A stretch of 64,000 bases of DNA. Origin: Lachnospiraceae bacterium. GTDB taxonomy: Bacteria > Bacillota > Clostridia > Lachnospirales > Lachnospiraceae. The notes under the pieces are model-generated. The model was given only the letters and a program-made list of their open reading frames with translations. It was not told the DNA's origin and ran no database searches. The DNA lies in NCBI GenBank assembly GCA_902363665.1, contig CABJAW010000012.1:1-64000 (forward strand), in the 5' to 3' direction. This document shows, piece after piece, positions 7,896 to 16,707 of this stretch. Both the position numbers and the translations under genes were made by a program. Position 1 is the stretch's first letter. Every line of letters begins with the position of its first letter.

Positions 7896-9358
7896 TAGAT
7901 TTTCAAAATGTTTCTTTTTCTTATGGTGAAGAATCCAGCGGCGGAGGGATTAGAAATGTCAATCTCACCATAAACACAGGGGAATTTGTTTTACTCACGG
8001 GAGAATCCGGCTGTGGGAAAACAACGATTACCCGTTTGGTAAACGGGCTGGTGCCTCATTATTACGAGGGCAATTTAGAGGGTGATGTCCTTCTGGACGG
8101 AAAAAGCGTATCAGATACGCCGCTTTATGACTTGGCTGCTATGGTGGGATCTGTATTCCAGAATCCCAAAAGTCAGTTTTTCAACGTGGATACGGATAGT
8201 GAATTAGCCTTTGCATGTGAAAATTTAGGCTATCCTCAGGAGGATATCCTGAAAAGGATTGACCGGACAGTTTCCGATTATCATATTGAAGATTTGATGG
8301 GGCGAAGCGTGTTTGCTCTGTCCGGGGGCGAAAAGCAAAAAATAGCCTGTGCTTCATCAAGTGTATTGCTGCCGGGAATTATGGTCCTGGACGAACCATC
8401 TTCTAATTTGGATATGGCTGCTATTGATGACCTGCGGCAGGTCCTGAGCCTCTGGAAAAAGCAGGGCAAAACAATTCTGATCGCAGAACACCGCCTTTAC
8501 TACCTTCACGATCTTGCAGATCGTGTGCTGTATGTAAAAGATGGGGAGATTGAACGGGAATACACGCCTGCTGAATTTGACAGCTTATCGGATGGCACTC
8601 GAAAAGAAATGGGGCTGCGGCCGTTTTCTCTCTCGAAGTTGAAGCCTGCGAATCAGTATCAGGCGCATACAGCTAAACAGATGGAATTTCAAAATTTCTG
8701 CTTTGCGTATAAAAAGCGGGAACCGGAAAGCCTCCATATTCCGAGTGCAGAACTGCCGGTTGGAGAAACGATTGCCATTATCGGTCTGAATGGCGCTGGA
8801 AAATCTACTCTGGCCCGCTGTATTTGCGGACTGGAAAAGAAGTGTGGCCTTTTGCAGGTTGACGGGAAAACCCTTGATTGGAAAGCCCGGCTCAAACATT
8901 GCTACATGGTAATGCAGGATACCAGCCATCAGCTATTTACCGAAAGCGTGACGGATGAAGTGCTTCTGAGCATGGACAACAAGGATGAAACTGTTGTGGG
9001 TAAAATCCTTAAACAGTTTGATCTGCTGGAATATAAAGACAGGCACCCGCTTTCTCTTTCCGGCGGGCAAAAACAGCGGGTAGCGATCGCGTCTGCCATT
9101 GTGAGTAACCGGGAGATCATTGTGTTTGACGAACCAACCAGCGGGCTTGATCTCAAACATATGCGGGAAGTTGCGCGGAGTTTGAAGTCACTCGCGGATC
9201 AGGGCAAAACGCTTCTTGTTATTACGCATGATCCGGAGTTGGTGATGGCGGGATGTTCGTATGTAGTCCATATGGAAAAAGGGCAAGTAAAAGAAAGCTA
9301 TCCATTGGACGAATCCGGCAGTAAAAAGGTTTTGGATTTTTTCCGAATCCGCCAGTGA
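7892..9358 (+). CDS. ECF transporter ATPase with two fused ABC domains, cassette 1
   Basis: A 488-residue fusion of two ABC ATPase domains that serves both A and A' positions of an ECF transporter. Domain 1 (about 1-235) has Walker A GESGCGKTT, signature LSGGEKQ, Walker B MVLDEPSSNLD and switch AEHR. Domain 2 (about 268-485) has GLNGAGKST, LSGGQKQ, IVFDEPTSGLD and ITHD. All catalytic motifs are intact in both halves. The start at 7892 has RBS GCAGGAGG 7-8 bp upstream and overlaps the EcfT stop. A terminator-like hairpin follows at 9413, separating this S-T-A unit from the half-transporter genes. Confidence 0.92.
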   Translation: MIDFQNVSFSYGEESSGGGIRNVNLTINTGEFVLLTGESGCGKTTITRLVNGLVPHYYEGNLEGDVLLDGKSVSDTPLYDLAAMVGSVFQNPKSQFFNVDTDSELAFACENLGYPQEDILKRIDRTVSDYHIEDLMGRSVFALSGGEKQKIACASSSVLLPGIMVLDEPSSNLDMAAIDDLRQVLSLWKKQGKTILIAEHRLYYLHDLADRVLYVKDGEIEREYTPAEFDSLSDGTRKEMGLRPFSLSKLKPANQYQAHTAKQMEFQNFCFAYKKREPESLHIPSAELPVGETIAIIGLNGAGKSTLARCICGLEKKCGLLQVDGKTLDWKARLKHCYMVMQDTSHQLFTESVTDEVLLSMDNKDETVVGKILKQFDLLEYKDRHPLSLSGGQKQRVAIASAIVSNREIIVFDEPTSGLDLKHMREVARSLKSLADQGKTLLVITHDPELVMAGCSYVVHMEKGQVKESYPLDESGSKKVLDFFRIRQ

Positions 9359-9412
9359 ATTTTAGAAATTATGAATGTCAGGGCCGCCTTGACTGGACAG
9401 AAAGATAATGAT

Positions 9413-9447
9413 AAGAGGCCGCTTTACTTTGGCGGCCTCTTGTTTTT
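9413..9447 (+). terminator. Rho-independent terminator after the ECF genes of cassette 1
   Basis: AAGAGGCCGC, an 8-10 base loop, then GCGGCCTCTT and GTTTTT form a strong GC-rich hairpin with a T tract on the + strand. It lies in the 126-bp gap between the ECF ATPase gene and the first half-transporter. Reading through or starting anew would control the ratio of the two transporter types. Confidence 0.75.
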
Positions 9448-9484
9448 GAAGCACAGACAGTACGGCTCAATATAAGGAGGGCTT

Positions 9485-11269
9485 ATGTTCAAAAAAATCT
9501 TTGAGTACGCAGGGCCATATAAGAAAAATATGTATGTGGCCACGGTTGTCGTACTGGTCAGCGTTCTTATGGGCGTCCTGCCTTTTGTGCTGGCCTATCA
9601 GGTCATTTCGCCATTGGTTATGGGCGATTCTGTTGAAACAGAATTTGTTTTATTGCGTGTTATAGGGGTTTTGATCTGTCTTGTTTTGCAGGCGTTTTTT
9701 TATGGATGGGGATTATCAATTTCTCATAAAGCAGCATATAACACATTGTTCCGGCTGCGGGTATCTCTGCAAAAGAAGTTTGAGAAACTTCCCCTTGGCA
9801 TTGTGGAGGAAAAAGGGACAGGGACAATCAAAAAGCTGTTTGTCGATGATGTGGACAGCTTGGAATTGCTCCTTGCTCATTCAGTCCCGGAGGGTATCGC
9901 AAATTTACTGATCCCGCTGGTGATTTATGTTGCTATGTTTTGTGCGGACTGGAAACTGGCTCTTATGTCTTTGGCCTCTATCCCGATCAGCCTGCTCTCC
10001 ATGGTCATTATGTACTCTGTTGGAATGAAGCGCATGGGTCCCTACTATCAGTCTGCACAGAAAATGAACAACACGATCATTGAGTACATCAATGGTATGG
10101 AGGTTGTCAAGGTTTTCAACCGGGAGAGTGAATCTTACGAGAACTTCCGCAAGGATGTAACGGACTATCGGGATTATACCTTGGCATGGTATAAGGCCGC
10201 CTGGCCCTGGATGGCGATATACGGAAGTCTACTGCCCTGCACTGTTATTCTGACTTTGCCTCTTGGGGCATGGTTTGTTCTCTGTGGCATAAGCACTTTA
10301 CCTGATTTGATTTTAGTCCTCTGCCTTTCCCTCAGCATTGGGATTCCTCTCCTGAAAGCACTGGGCTTTATGGAGACGATTCCGAATCTGAATTATAAGA
10401 TCACGGCACTTGAACAGATGTTAAATACGGCACCGCTGCAAGCTGCTGAGGATGATTTCCACGGACAGGATTTTAACATTTCTTACGATCATGTTTCCTT
10501 TGCGTATCAGACGACACAGCCTGGCCCAGATGGGAAACCGATAATAGCGGAAAACGAAGTCCTCCACGATATTACCTTTGTGGCACAAGCAGGACAAAAA
10601 ACTGCCCTGGTTGGTGAATCCGGTTCTGGCAAGAGCACCCTTGCAAAACTGTTGATCCACTACTATGACCCGCAGAAAGGGAGCATTTCCATTGGCGGGC
10701 AGAAACTTTGTGATATGAGCCTGGAGGCATTGAACAGCCGCATTTCCTATGTGGCTCAGGATCAGTACCTGTTTAACACCTCCCTGCTGGAAAATATCCG
10801 TCTTGGACGTTTGGATGCTACCGATGAGGAAGTAATGGAGGCGGCGAAGAAAGCCCAGTGTATGGAGTTTCTGGAAAAGCTGCCGCAAGGTATTCACTCC
10901 ATGGCGGGCGATGCGGGGAAAATGCTTTCCGGGGGGCAGCGCCAGCGAATTTCCCTGGCGCGGGCAATATTGAAGGATGCCCCGATTGTAGTGCTTGACG
11001 AGGCCACGGCCTATGCTGATCCAGAAAATGAGGAAAAAATGGAGGCTGCTATTGCGGAGCTGGTGGAGGGAAAAACCTTGGTAGTTATCGCTCACAAACT
11101 TCCCGCTATAATGAACGCAGATCAAATATGCGTTATGGATCACGGAAAGATGGTGGCAACCGGAAAACATCAGGAGCTGATTCAAGCTTGCCCAGAATAC
11201 CAAAAGTTGTGGAAAGCGGCTCAGGACAGCGCCGAGTGGAAAGTATCTACTGCAAAGGAGGGAAGATAA
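9485..11269 (+). CDS. Exporter-fold ABC half-transporter 1, cassette 1 (YbtP/IrtA-like)
   Basis: A 594-residue protein with an N-terminal six-helix membrane domain (about 1-310) and a C-terminal ABC ATPase (about 335-575). Walker A is GESGSGKST, the signature LSGGQRQRIS, and Walker B VVLDEATAYADPENE; His of the switch is in IAHKL. Pairs of such half-transporters beside siderophore loci (YbtP/YbtQ, IrtA/IrtB) import metal chelates despite their exporter fold. The DtxR-type regulator downstream and AraC regulator upstream fit that use, but general drug or peptide export cannot be excluded. RBS AAGGAGGG precedes the ATG. The partner gene starts at the base after the stop codon. Confidence 0.85.
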   Translation: MFKKIFEYAGPYKKNMYVATVVVLVSVLMGVLPFVLAYQVISPLVMGDSVETEFVLLRVIGVLICLVLQAFFYGWGLSISHKAAYNTLFRLRVSLQKKFEKLPLGIVEEKGTGTIKKLFVDDVDSLELLLAHSVPEGIANLLIPLVIYVAMFCADWKLALMSLASIPISLLSMVIMYSVGMKRMGPYYQSAQKMNNTIIEYINGMEVVKVFNRESESYENFRKDVTDYRDYTLAWYKAAWPWMAIYGSLLPCTVILTLPLGAWFVLCGISTLPDLILVLCLSLSIGIPLLKALGFMETIPNLNYKITALEQMLNTAPLQAAEDDFHGQDFNISYDHVSFAYQTTQPGPDGKPIIAENEVLHDITFVAQAGQKTALVGESGSGKSTLAKLLIHYYDPQKGSISIGGQKLCDMSLEALNSRISYVAQDQYLFNTSLLENIRLGRLDATDEEVMEAAKKAQCMEFLEKLPQGIHSMAGDAGKMLSGGQRQRISLARAILKDAPIVVLDEATAYADPENEEKMEAAIAELVEGKTLVVIAHKLPAIMNADQICVMDHGKMVATGKHQELIQACPEYQKLWKAAQDSAEWKVSTAKEGR

Positions 11270-13018
11270 ATGTTTGCATTGATTTCAAGAATCCTGAACC
11301 TCTCCGGGAGGTATAAAAGCCGTATTCAGGCTGCATTTCTATGTGCATTTGTCGAGTCCATTCTCTCCAAAATGCCGATCTTCATGGCGTTTATTGTCTT
11401 GGCCGGGTTTGCTGATAATACGCTGACTGGAAAGACCTGTCTGTTTGTCGGACTTGGATTATTAGCTGTTGTAGTGGTTCAGACAGTGGTTCACTATTTG
11501 AGCGACCGTCTGCAAAGTGCCGCTGGATTTATGATCTTTGCTGATAAACGGATGGAGTTGGGAAATCATTTAAGAAAAATGCCGATGGGTTACTTTACAT
11601 CGGGGAATATTGGAAAAATCAGCTCTGTTCTCAGTACGGATATGGTATTCATTGAGGAAGTTTCTATGAGTACCATTGGCAACATGATGAGCTATATGCT
11701 GTCTACTTTGGTTTTAGCTGTTTTTATGTTCGTACTGGATTGGAGACTTGGGCTGATTGCGGTAATCATTACCTTGCTGGCATCACTGGTTGCAAAATAT
11801 ATGAATAAGGTTTCCTTCAAGGAGGCTGTCGGGCGTCAAAACCAAAGCGAGAATTTGACGGATGCGGTCTTGTCTTTTGCTGAAGGAATTGGGGTTATCA
11901 AAAGTTACAATCTGCTCGGAGAAAAATCTGACGAATTAACGGAAAACTTCAAAAAATCAAGGGATGTCAATACGAAGTTTGAGCAGAAAATGACACCGTG
12001 GACCACTGGCTTAAACATTCTCTATGGCGTGGGTATTGCCGCTATCTTCGGTTTATCCGTTTTTTTACATCAGGAAGGCGTACTCTCCCTGGCTTATCTT
12101 TTGGGCGTGCTGCTGTTTGTCTTTGATCTCTTTGGACCTCTGAAAGCTCTTTATGGAGAAGCAACCCGACTAACCGTTATGAACGCTGCCCTTGATCGTA
12201 TTGAAGCGGTATTGGATGAACCGGAACTTTCCGACAACGGCAAGCAGCATATTCCGGCTCAGGCACAGCCGGGACAGCCGGAAGTCCTGTTCAACGATGT
12301 TACATTTGCTTATCAGGATAAAGAGGTTCTGCATCATATCAGTTTTGCCATGAAGAAAAATTCTATGACAGCGCTGGTTGGACCGTCCGGTAGCGGTAAG
12401 TCCACCATTGCAAACTTGCTGGCGCGACTTTGGGATGTAAAATCCGGCAATGTGACGATAAGGGGCGTGGATATTCGCAATGTACCTCTGTCGGAATTGA
12501 TGGATCAGATCAGCATGGTATTCCAGCGCGTGTATCTGTTTCAGGACACCATTTACAACAATATCATCATGGGAAAGCCGGATGCCACGGAAGAAGAAGT
12601 CTATGAGGCTGCCAGAAAAGCCCGCTGCTATGATTTCATTATGGCTTTGCCCGACGGATTCCAAACGGTGGTTGGTGAGGGCGGTGCAACACTTTCCGGC
12701 GGCGAAAAACAGCGTATTTCGATTGCCCGCTGTATTCTGAAAGACGCGCCTATTGTCATTTTGGATGAAGCTACCGCAAGTGTAGATACGGACAATGAAA
12801 GCTATATTCAGGAGGCTATTTCCGAATTGGTGAAGGGAAAGACCCTGCTTGTAATCGCTCACCGCCTAAATACCATCCAGAACGCCGATCAGATTTTAGT
12901 TATAGACAACGGCCAGATTGCACAGCAAGGAACCCATGAGGAACTTTTGAAACAGTCTGGTATCTATCAGGATTTTGTCAATATCCGAAAGAGTGCGGCT
13001 GGCTGGAGTCTTGCTTAA
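11270..13018 (+). CDS. Exporter-fold ABC half-transporter 2, cassette 1 (YbtQ/IrtB-like)
   Basis: A 582-residue half-transporter, partner of the preceding protein. The membrane domain covers about 1-310 and the ATPase about 335-575, with Walker A GPSGSGKST, signature LSGGEKQRIS, Walker B VILDEATASVDTDNE and switch IAHRL. The MGYFTSGNIGKISSVLSTD stretch at about residue 105 is the coupling region common to this subfamily. RBS GGAGGGAAG lies within the end of the previous gene. The two half-transporters differ enough to suggest an obligate heterodimer. Confidence 0.85.
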   Translation: MFALISRILNLSGRYKSRIQAAFLCAFVESILSKMPIFMAFIVLAGFADNTLTGKTCLFVGLGLLAVVVVQTVVHYLSDRLQSAAGFMIFADKRMELGNHLRKMPMGYFTSGNIGKISSVLSTDMVFIEEVSMSTIGNMMSYMLSTLVLAVFMFVLDWRLGLIAVIITLLASLVAKYMNKVSFKEAVGRQNQSENLTDAVLSFAEGIGVIKSYNLLGEKSDELTENFKKSRDVNTKFEQKMTPWTTGLNILYGVGIAAIFGLSVFLHQEGVLSLAYLLGVLLFVFDLFGPLKALYGEATRLTVMNAALDRIEAVLDEPELSDNGKQHIPAQAQPGQPEVLFNDVTFAYQDKEVLHHISFAMKKNSMTALVGPSGSGKSTIANLLARLWDVKSGNVTIRGVDIRNVPLSELMDQISMVFQRVYLFQDTIYNNIIMGKPDATEEEVYEAARKARCYDFIMALPDGFQTVVGEGGATLSGGEKQRISIARCILKDAPIVILDEATASVDTDNESYIQEAISELVKGKTLLVIAHRLNTIQNADQILVIDNGQIAQQGTHEELLKQSGIYQDFVNIRKSAAGWSLA

Positions 13019-13036
13019 TGACGAAAGGAGCTGCCT

Positions 13037-13453
13037 ATGAAACTTCATACTGCCGGAGAGGATTATTTGGAGGCCGTGCTTATACTTCAAAAGAAGCTCG
13101 GTATGGTGCGTTCCGTGGATGTTGCTCGGTACATGGAGGTTTCAAAACCCAGCGTATGTTACGCAGTAGGAACTTTACGAGAGGGCGGTTTTTTGACAAC
13201 AGACGAAAACCATTATATACACCTGACCGACCTTGGCCGGGATGTGGCTGAAAAAATTTACGAACGCCATTGCTTTTTTACCTATCAACTTATAGCCGTT
13301 GGAGTTAATCCACAAACTGCAGAAGTTGATGCTTGTCGCATGGAACATGCAGTCAGTGATGAAAGTTTTCAAAAACTGAAAGAGCATGCGATGAGAGGGA
13401 TTGCTGCACAAAAAATTGACAATACATTTGATAATTTTCCTGTGAAGAAATAG
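13037..13453 (+). CDS. DtxR/MntR-family metal-dependent repressor, copy 1
   Basis: A 138-residue metalloregulator without an SH3 domain, like MntR in length. The N-terminal winged helix begins AGEDYLEAVLILQKKLG, with recognition helix VSKPSVCYAVGTL and a wing at LREGGFLT. The dimerisation half carries the family's metal ligands: Asp9 (MntR-like), His78 in ERHCFF, and Cys100, Glu103, His104 in the CxxEH motif seen in DtxR and IdeR. The mix of MntR-type Asp and DtxR-type Cys leaves the metal (Fe2+ or Mn2+) open. RBS AAAGGAG is upstream. It presumably represses the transport genes when metal is plentiful. Copy 2 at 24073 is about 88% identical. Confidence 0.85.
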   Translation: MKLHTAGEDYLEAVLILQKKLGMVRSVDVARYMEVSKPSVCYAVGTLREGGFLTTDENHYIHLTDLGRDVAEKIYERHCFFTYQLIAVGVNPQTAEVDACRMEHAVSDESFQKLKEHAMRGIAAQKIDNTFDNFPVKK

Positions 13454-13483
13454 AAAATGTTGCTTTGCTAAAATAGATTAAAT

Positions 13484-14203
13484 ATGAAAGACACAAAATA
13501 CAAGATATTAGCATATTTTGACAATCAATCATATCGAAAACTATTCAATGAGATAAACTCAGATTATGCAGAAAATCAACAAATTTTACTGCATAATTTG
13601 AGTTTATTTTCTTATGATGTGCTTATAATAGGAGTGATCCTTTATAAAGAGAACATAAGTAATATTATATCTGCTATTAGAAAGATAACGCAGATACCAA
13701 TTATTATTTTGACGGATACTTCTTCTTTATTGTGTATGTCATGGAAAAAAGAATTAATATACGCTGGTGCAGACTGTGTAATGGATATAAATAGCACTAC
13801 AGAAGAAGTAGATCTGCAGATTTTTTCATTGGCACGACGAAATAATAAACAAAAAATAACTCAAAAGCAATCCGAAACGCTGATTAATAAGGGAAAACTT
13901 GTAATGAATCATAAGAAACATAAAGTATTTTGGAATAATGTAGCGTTACATTTAACACGACAAGAATATAATTTTTTATATTTATTAGCGGTGACACCGA
14001 TGAGAGTATACACATTTGAACAGATTTACCAGCTTGTCTGGAAAGATTATCCTGTTGGTGATATTAAAAATATCATCTGGTGTCTGGTAAAGCGACTGAG
14101 AAAAAAGCTGAATGTTGTTGAAGATGGTGCTGGGAATTGTATCGTCAGTGTCAGGGATATAGGTTACAAATTTGAATTGAATAAAGAAAACGAACAACAG
14201 TAA
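13484..14203 (+). CDS. OmpR/PhoB-type regulator with degenerate receiver, copy 1
   Basis: A 239-residue protein, markedly AT-rich in coding sequence compared with its neighbours. Residues 1-120 have the alternating strand-helix pattern of a response-regulator receiver. Where the phosphorylated Asp should end the third strand, however, the sequence reads YDVLIIGVIL, with Gly in place of Asp, and no histidine kinase gene is nearby. Residues about 140-235 are a winged-helix DNA-binding domain (LTRQEYNFLYLL, YTFEQIYQLVW, IIWCLVKRLRKKL, VRDIGYKFEL). It is thus probably an orphan, phosphorylation-independent regulator. Its likely site is the array of four heptamers starting 66 bp after its stop. 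Copy 2 at 24520 differs at only about ten residues. Confidence 0.8.
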   Translation: MKDTKYKILAYFDNQSYRKLFNEINSDYAENQQILLHNLSLFSYDVLIIGVILYKENISNIISAIRKITQIPIIILTDTSSLLCMSWKKELIYAGADCVMDINSTTEEVDLQIFSLARRNNKQKITQKQSETLINKGKLVMNHKKHKVFWNNVALHLTRQEYNFLYLLAVTPMRVYTFEQIYQLVWKDYPVGDIKNIIWCLVKRLRKKLNVVEDGAGNCIVSVRDIGYKFELNKENEQQ

Positions 14204-14240
14204 GGCGAATGATCCGTAAAAAGATTATTCGTCTTATTTT
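14202..14240 (+). terminator. Terminator after the OmpR-type regulator, copy 1
   Basis: AAGGCGAAT, loop, ATTCGTCTT followed by ATTTTATTT forms a hairpin with one G-T pair, overlapping the stop codon of the regulator gene. The same structure follows copy 2 at about 25293-25333. Confidence 0.6.
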
Positions 14241-14268
14241 ATTTATTCTGGAAAGAAGGTGATAAAAA

Positions 14269-14312
14269 CTGACCGTCAATTGACAGTTTCCTGACCGTTA
14301 ACTGACAGGTGC
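14269..14312 (+). promoter_or_regulatory. Four direct heptamers at 11-bp spacing (OmpR-type operator), copy 1
   Basis: CTGACCG at 14269, TTGACAG at 14280, CTGACCG at 14291 and CTGACAG at 14302 recur every 11 bp. OmpR/PhoB-type winged-helix proteins bind tandem direct repeats with one half-site per 11 bp, so this reads as two dimer sites for the regulator encoded just upstream. The array is conserved at 25361-25404 in copy 2 although flanking bases vary. It precedes the leader of the sigma-like gene. Confidence 0.65.
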
Positions 14313-14359
14313 ATCCGATACACTGTGCCTTTGTAAAGATATGATTACAAAGGAGATCC

Positions 14360-14401
14360 GTGTTTGCAGGGAGACAGCAGAAATGCCGGACATTCCTGTA
14401 G
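14360..14401 (+). CDS. Candidate 13-codon leader peptide, copy 1
   Basis: GTG followed by 12 codons and TAG encodes VFAGRQQKCRTFL. AAAGGAG lies 4 bp before the GTG and is embedded in the 3' arm of a CTTTGTA...TACAAAG hairpin (14329-14352). The stop codon sits in a second perfect hairpin, TTCCTGT-AG-ACAGGAA. The frame is kept in copy 2 with one Lys-to-Arg change. Translation is inferred, not shown. Confidence 0.4.
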   Translation: MFAGRQQKCRTFL

Positions 14402-14431
14402 ACAGGAAGAACGGACCAGAGCACCGCCACA

Positions 14432-14465
14432 CTCCGATTTGATTTCGCAAAAATTCAGATCGGAG
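14432..14465 (+). promoter_or_regulatory. Hairpin covering the ribosome-binding site of the sigma-like gene, copy 1
   Basis: CTCCGATTTGA (14432-14442) pairs with TCAGATCGGAG (14455-14465), an 11-bp stem with one G-U pair. The 3' arm contains most of the CGGAGGA Shine-Dalgarno sequence that serves the GTG at 14476. Together with the leader peptide and its hairpin upstream this resembles a translational attenuator. Identical sequence occurs at 25523-25556 in front of the intact gene. Confidence 0.6.
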
Positions 14466-14475
14466 GAAAACATAA

Positions 14476-14754
14476 GTGGCTTACAATAAAGCAAAAGAAG
14501 AATATAGATGGAACCAGTGGAAAGCAGAGGAAGAGAAGATCCTGCGTGAACAGGGCGTGGATGAAGAGACAATCCAGAAGCTTCGGGAGTACGACTGGGA
14601 CGATTTCAATGCAGAGCGGAGATTCCGGGAACACCAGACCTCGCTTCTGGACTGTATGGAACTGCTCCTGGAAGAAAAAGAAACCAAAGAGTCCCAGCCG
14701 GAGAGCGTAGAAGCCCTGCTGGATACCGAAGAATATACAGAGGCGTACTATTAA
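14476..14754 (+). pseudogene. 3'-truncated copy of the sigma-like gene
   Basis: The first 84 codons match the intact gene at 25568 almost base for base (VAYNKAKEEYRWNQWKAEEE start), then the match stops at CCG 14726-14728. From there the sequence is that of the wall-hydrolase gene in another frame, so the frame ends after eight foreign residues (EEYTEAYY) at 14754. The lost part contains the region-4-like helix-turn-helix, so this 92-residue product should not bind DNA. It marks a recombination junction. Confidence 0.85.
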
Positions 14755-16018
14755 GACAGCCCCTCCGTCTGCGAAGATCAGCATTCAGCCAGAACAGAAG
14801 CTCCGTGTGGCCAGCTCCGACGCCCTGACAGCCCGGATGCAGAAGCAGATGGAACGAAGGGCAGCGAAACAGGCGGCGAAGAAAGCAGCTTTGCAGACTT
14901 CCGATGGAGTACGCAGGATACAGAAAACGGCAAGGGCAGGGGAGAATACCTTCAAGGCAGCCAAGGCCGCCGTGGAAGCGGCAGCGAAAACCGTACAGTC
15001 CATGATAGCTGCACTGGGAGCCGCCGGAGCGGTCATGGTTCTGCTTCTGGTTATCATAGTCGGAATTATTGGCGGTGCCGCATTTTCGGGAAGCTCAGAG
15101 AGCAGCGAAGCACTCAGCCAGGAAGTCCTTTCCTACACATCAACCATCCAGAAATACGCCAATCAGTATGGAATCCCCGAATACGTCTCGGTGATACAGG
15201 CGATCATGATGCAGGAATCCGGCGGTCGGGGAACCGATCCCATGCAGAGCAGTGAGTGCCCATACAACACCCGGTACTCCAACAGCCCCAATGCCATCCA
15301 GGATGCAGACTACTCCATACAAGTGGGAATCCAATATTATGCGGACTGCCTGAAGGAAGCCGGATGCACTAGTCCCCAGGACATGGACAAGCTGAAACTG
15401 TCTCTGCAAGGATATAACTACGGTAACGGATACATAACGTGGGCTCTCCGAAACTATGGGGGCTACAGTGCAGAAAACGCTTTGCAGTTTTCCAATGAAC
15501 AGGCGGCTTCACATGGCTGGAGTGCCTATGGGGATCCAGAATATGTCCCTCACGTCCTGCGGTATTATTCTAGCGGCGGATTGTTTGCCGGCCTGTTTGG
15601 AGGCAACGGCCAGATTGTATCCGTGGCACTTACCCAGCTTGGAAATGAAGGTGGCCAGAAGTTCTGGTCGTGGTATGGATTTGACAGCCATGTAGCATGG
15701 TGTGCCTGCTTTGCCAGCTGGTGTGGAGATCAGGCAGGATTAATCGAAAACGGTAAGATGCCGAAGTTCTCTCTGTGTGATGACGGAATCGCATGGTTTC
15801 AGAACAAGGGAAAATGGAAGAGCCGAGGATACTCGCCAGAGCCCGGAACCCTAATCTTTTTTGACTGGAACGGAGATGGAACCTCAGACCATGTAGGAAT
15901 CGTGGAGAAAACCGAGGGCAGTACCGTATACACCGTAGAGGGAAACTCCAGTGATGCCGTGAACCAGAGAAGCTACGATATCAATAACGGAACGATCATG
16001 GGATATGGTATACTTTGA
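14729..16018 (+). pseudogene. 5'-truncated second copy of the wall-hydrolase gene
   Basis: Sequence homologous to 4036-5325, lacking the first 230 or so codons and any evident promoter or ribosome-binding site. The remaining frame keeps the transmembrane helix, the lysozyme-like domain (IMMQESGGRGTD) and the CHAP domain with WCACFASWC and SDHVGIVEK. An internal GTG at 14807 could yield a 403-residue product. Differences from copy 1 are scattered, mostly synonymous substitutions plus a few conservative changes, so it is a related allele rather than a fresh duplicate. Homology to copy 1 continues about 10 bp past the stop and then ends where cassette 2 begins. Confidence 0.85.
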
Positions 16019-16123
16019 AAATTAAAATAGAATATAAGTTATAACCTATGAAAAGAAATTTGATATGTGTAAGTTGACTTTTTTATTTGATTGAAATTTT
16101 AATTTTATATGAAATGAAAAGAA

Positions 16124-16156
16124 CCAGTGAGAGAATCGTTAAATTTCACTCACTGG
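16124..16156 (-). terminator. Hairpin terminator after the XRE gene
   Basis: CCAGTGAG and CTCACTGG form an inverted repeat immediately after the minus-strand stop codon. Reading on the minus strand it is followed by a T-rich run (TTCTTTTCATTTC). Confidence 0.6.
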
Positions 16157-16157
16157 C

Positions 16158-16514
16158 TCAATTCGTTTCAAATTTCTCGGACAATTCTGTCAGTTCTTTC
16201 ACCGTTTCCTGGGTGTGATGCAGAAAGGTGTCACGCATTTCTGACGGACAGCTGGAATAAAGCATTTTCATCTGATTGATACCTTTATCCTCCAGAGAAA
16301 TATCTGGATTTATAAGCGTATCTAAAGAGATGTGCAAGACTTTTGCCAATGCTCTCAAAATCAAATAGGAAGGATTCATTTTTCCTTTTTCGATATTGGC
16401 GATTTGCTTTACAGAAACATGGCTCAGATCAGAAAGTTCTTGTTGTGTCAGTTCTTTATTCTTTCGGGCTTCCCGCATTTTCTGCCCTAAAGCAGTTAAA
16501 TCATCAATCGGCAT
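16158..16514 (-). CDS. XRE-family helix-turn-helix regulator
   Basis: A 118-residue protein with an N-terminal HTH_3 domain (about residues 8-66: LGQKMREARKNKELTQQELS, HVSVKQIANIEKGKMNPS, LAKVLHISLDTLI). The C-terminal helical tail (about 70-118) probably mediates dimerisation. RBS GAGGTG lies upstream of the ATG. It is transcribed away from the TetR gene of cassette 2. Direct repeats TATTGTATCG and TATTGTACCG in the 284-bp gap (about 16533 and 16570) could be its operator. It has no counterpart in cassette 1. Target genes are unknown. Confidence 0.85.
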   Translation of the reverse strand: MPIDDLTALGQKMREARKNKELTQQELSDLSHVSVKQIANIEKGKMNPSYLILRALAKVLHISLDTLINPDISLEDKGINQMKMLYSSCPSEMRDTFLHHTQETVKELTELSEKFETN

Positions 16515-16707
16515 AATTGTTCACCTCAATAATATTGTATCGTTCCGGTTTATGCAAAGGAATAACCTTATTGTACCGATGAAAAGGTGCGATTATACCT
16601 ATTTTGCCGTTGGAGTAATACTACAATTTGAAGCGGAGATTTTGGATAGTCGATAAACAGTTTATATATCTATTTCAAGGTGTGTCAAGAAAGAGAAAAG
16701 TAGCCTC

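Larger units (their letters stand above)
13037..14728 (+). repeat. Long direct repeat: metalloregulator to sigma-like gene (with 24073-25820)
   Basis: The stretch from the DtxR-like gene through the OmpR-type gene, operator array, leader and first part of the sigma-like gene recurs at 24073-25820. Similarity rises rightward: about 88% protein identity in the metalloregulator, about 96% in the OmpR-type protein, and nearly identical DNA in the leader and sigma-like gene. With the hydrolase repeat (4033-5330 and 14726-16023) this gives a tandem arrangement of about 10.7 kb period with different middles. Confidence 0.85.
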
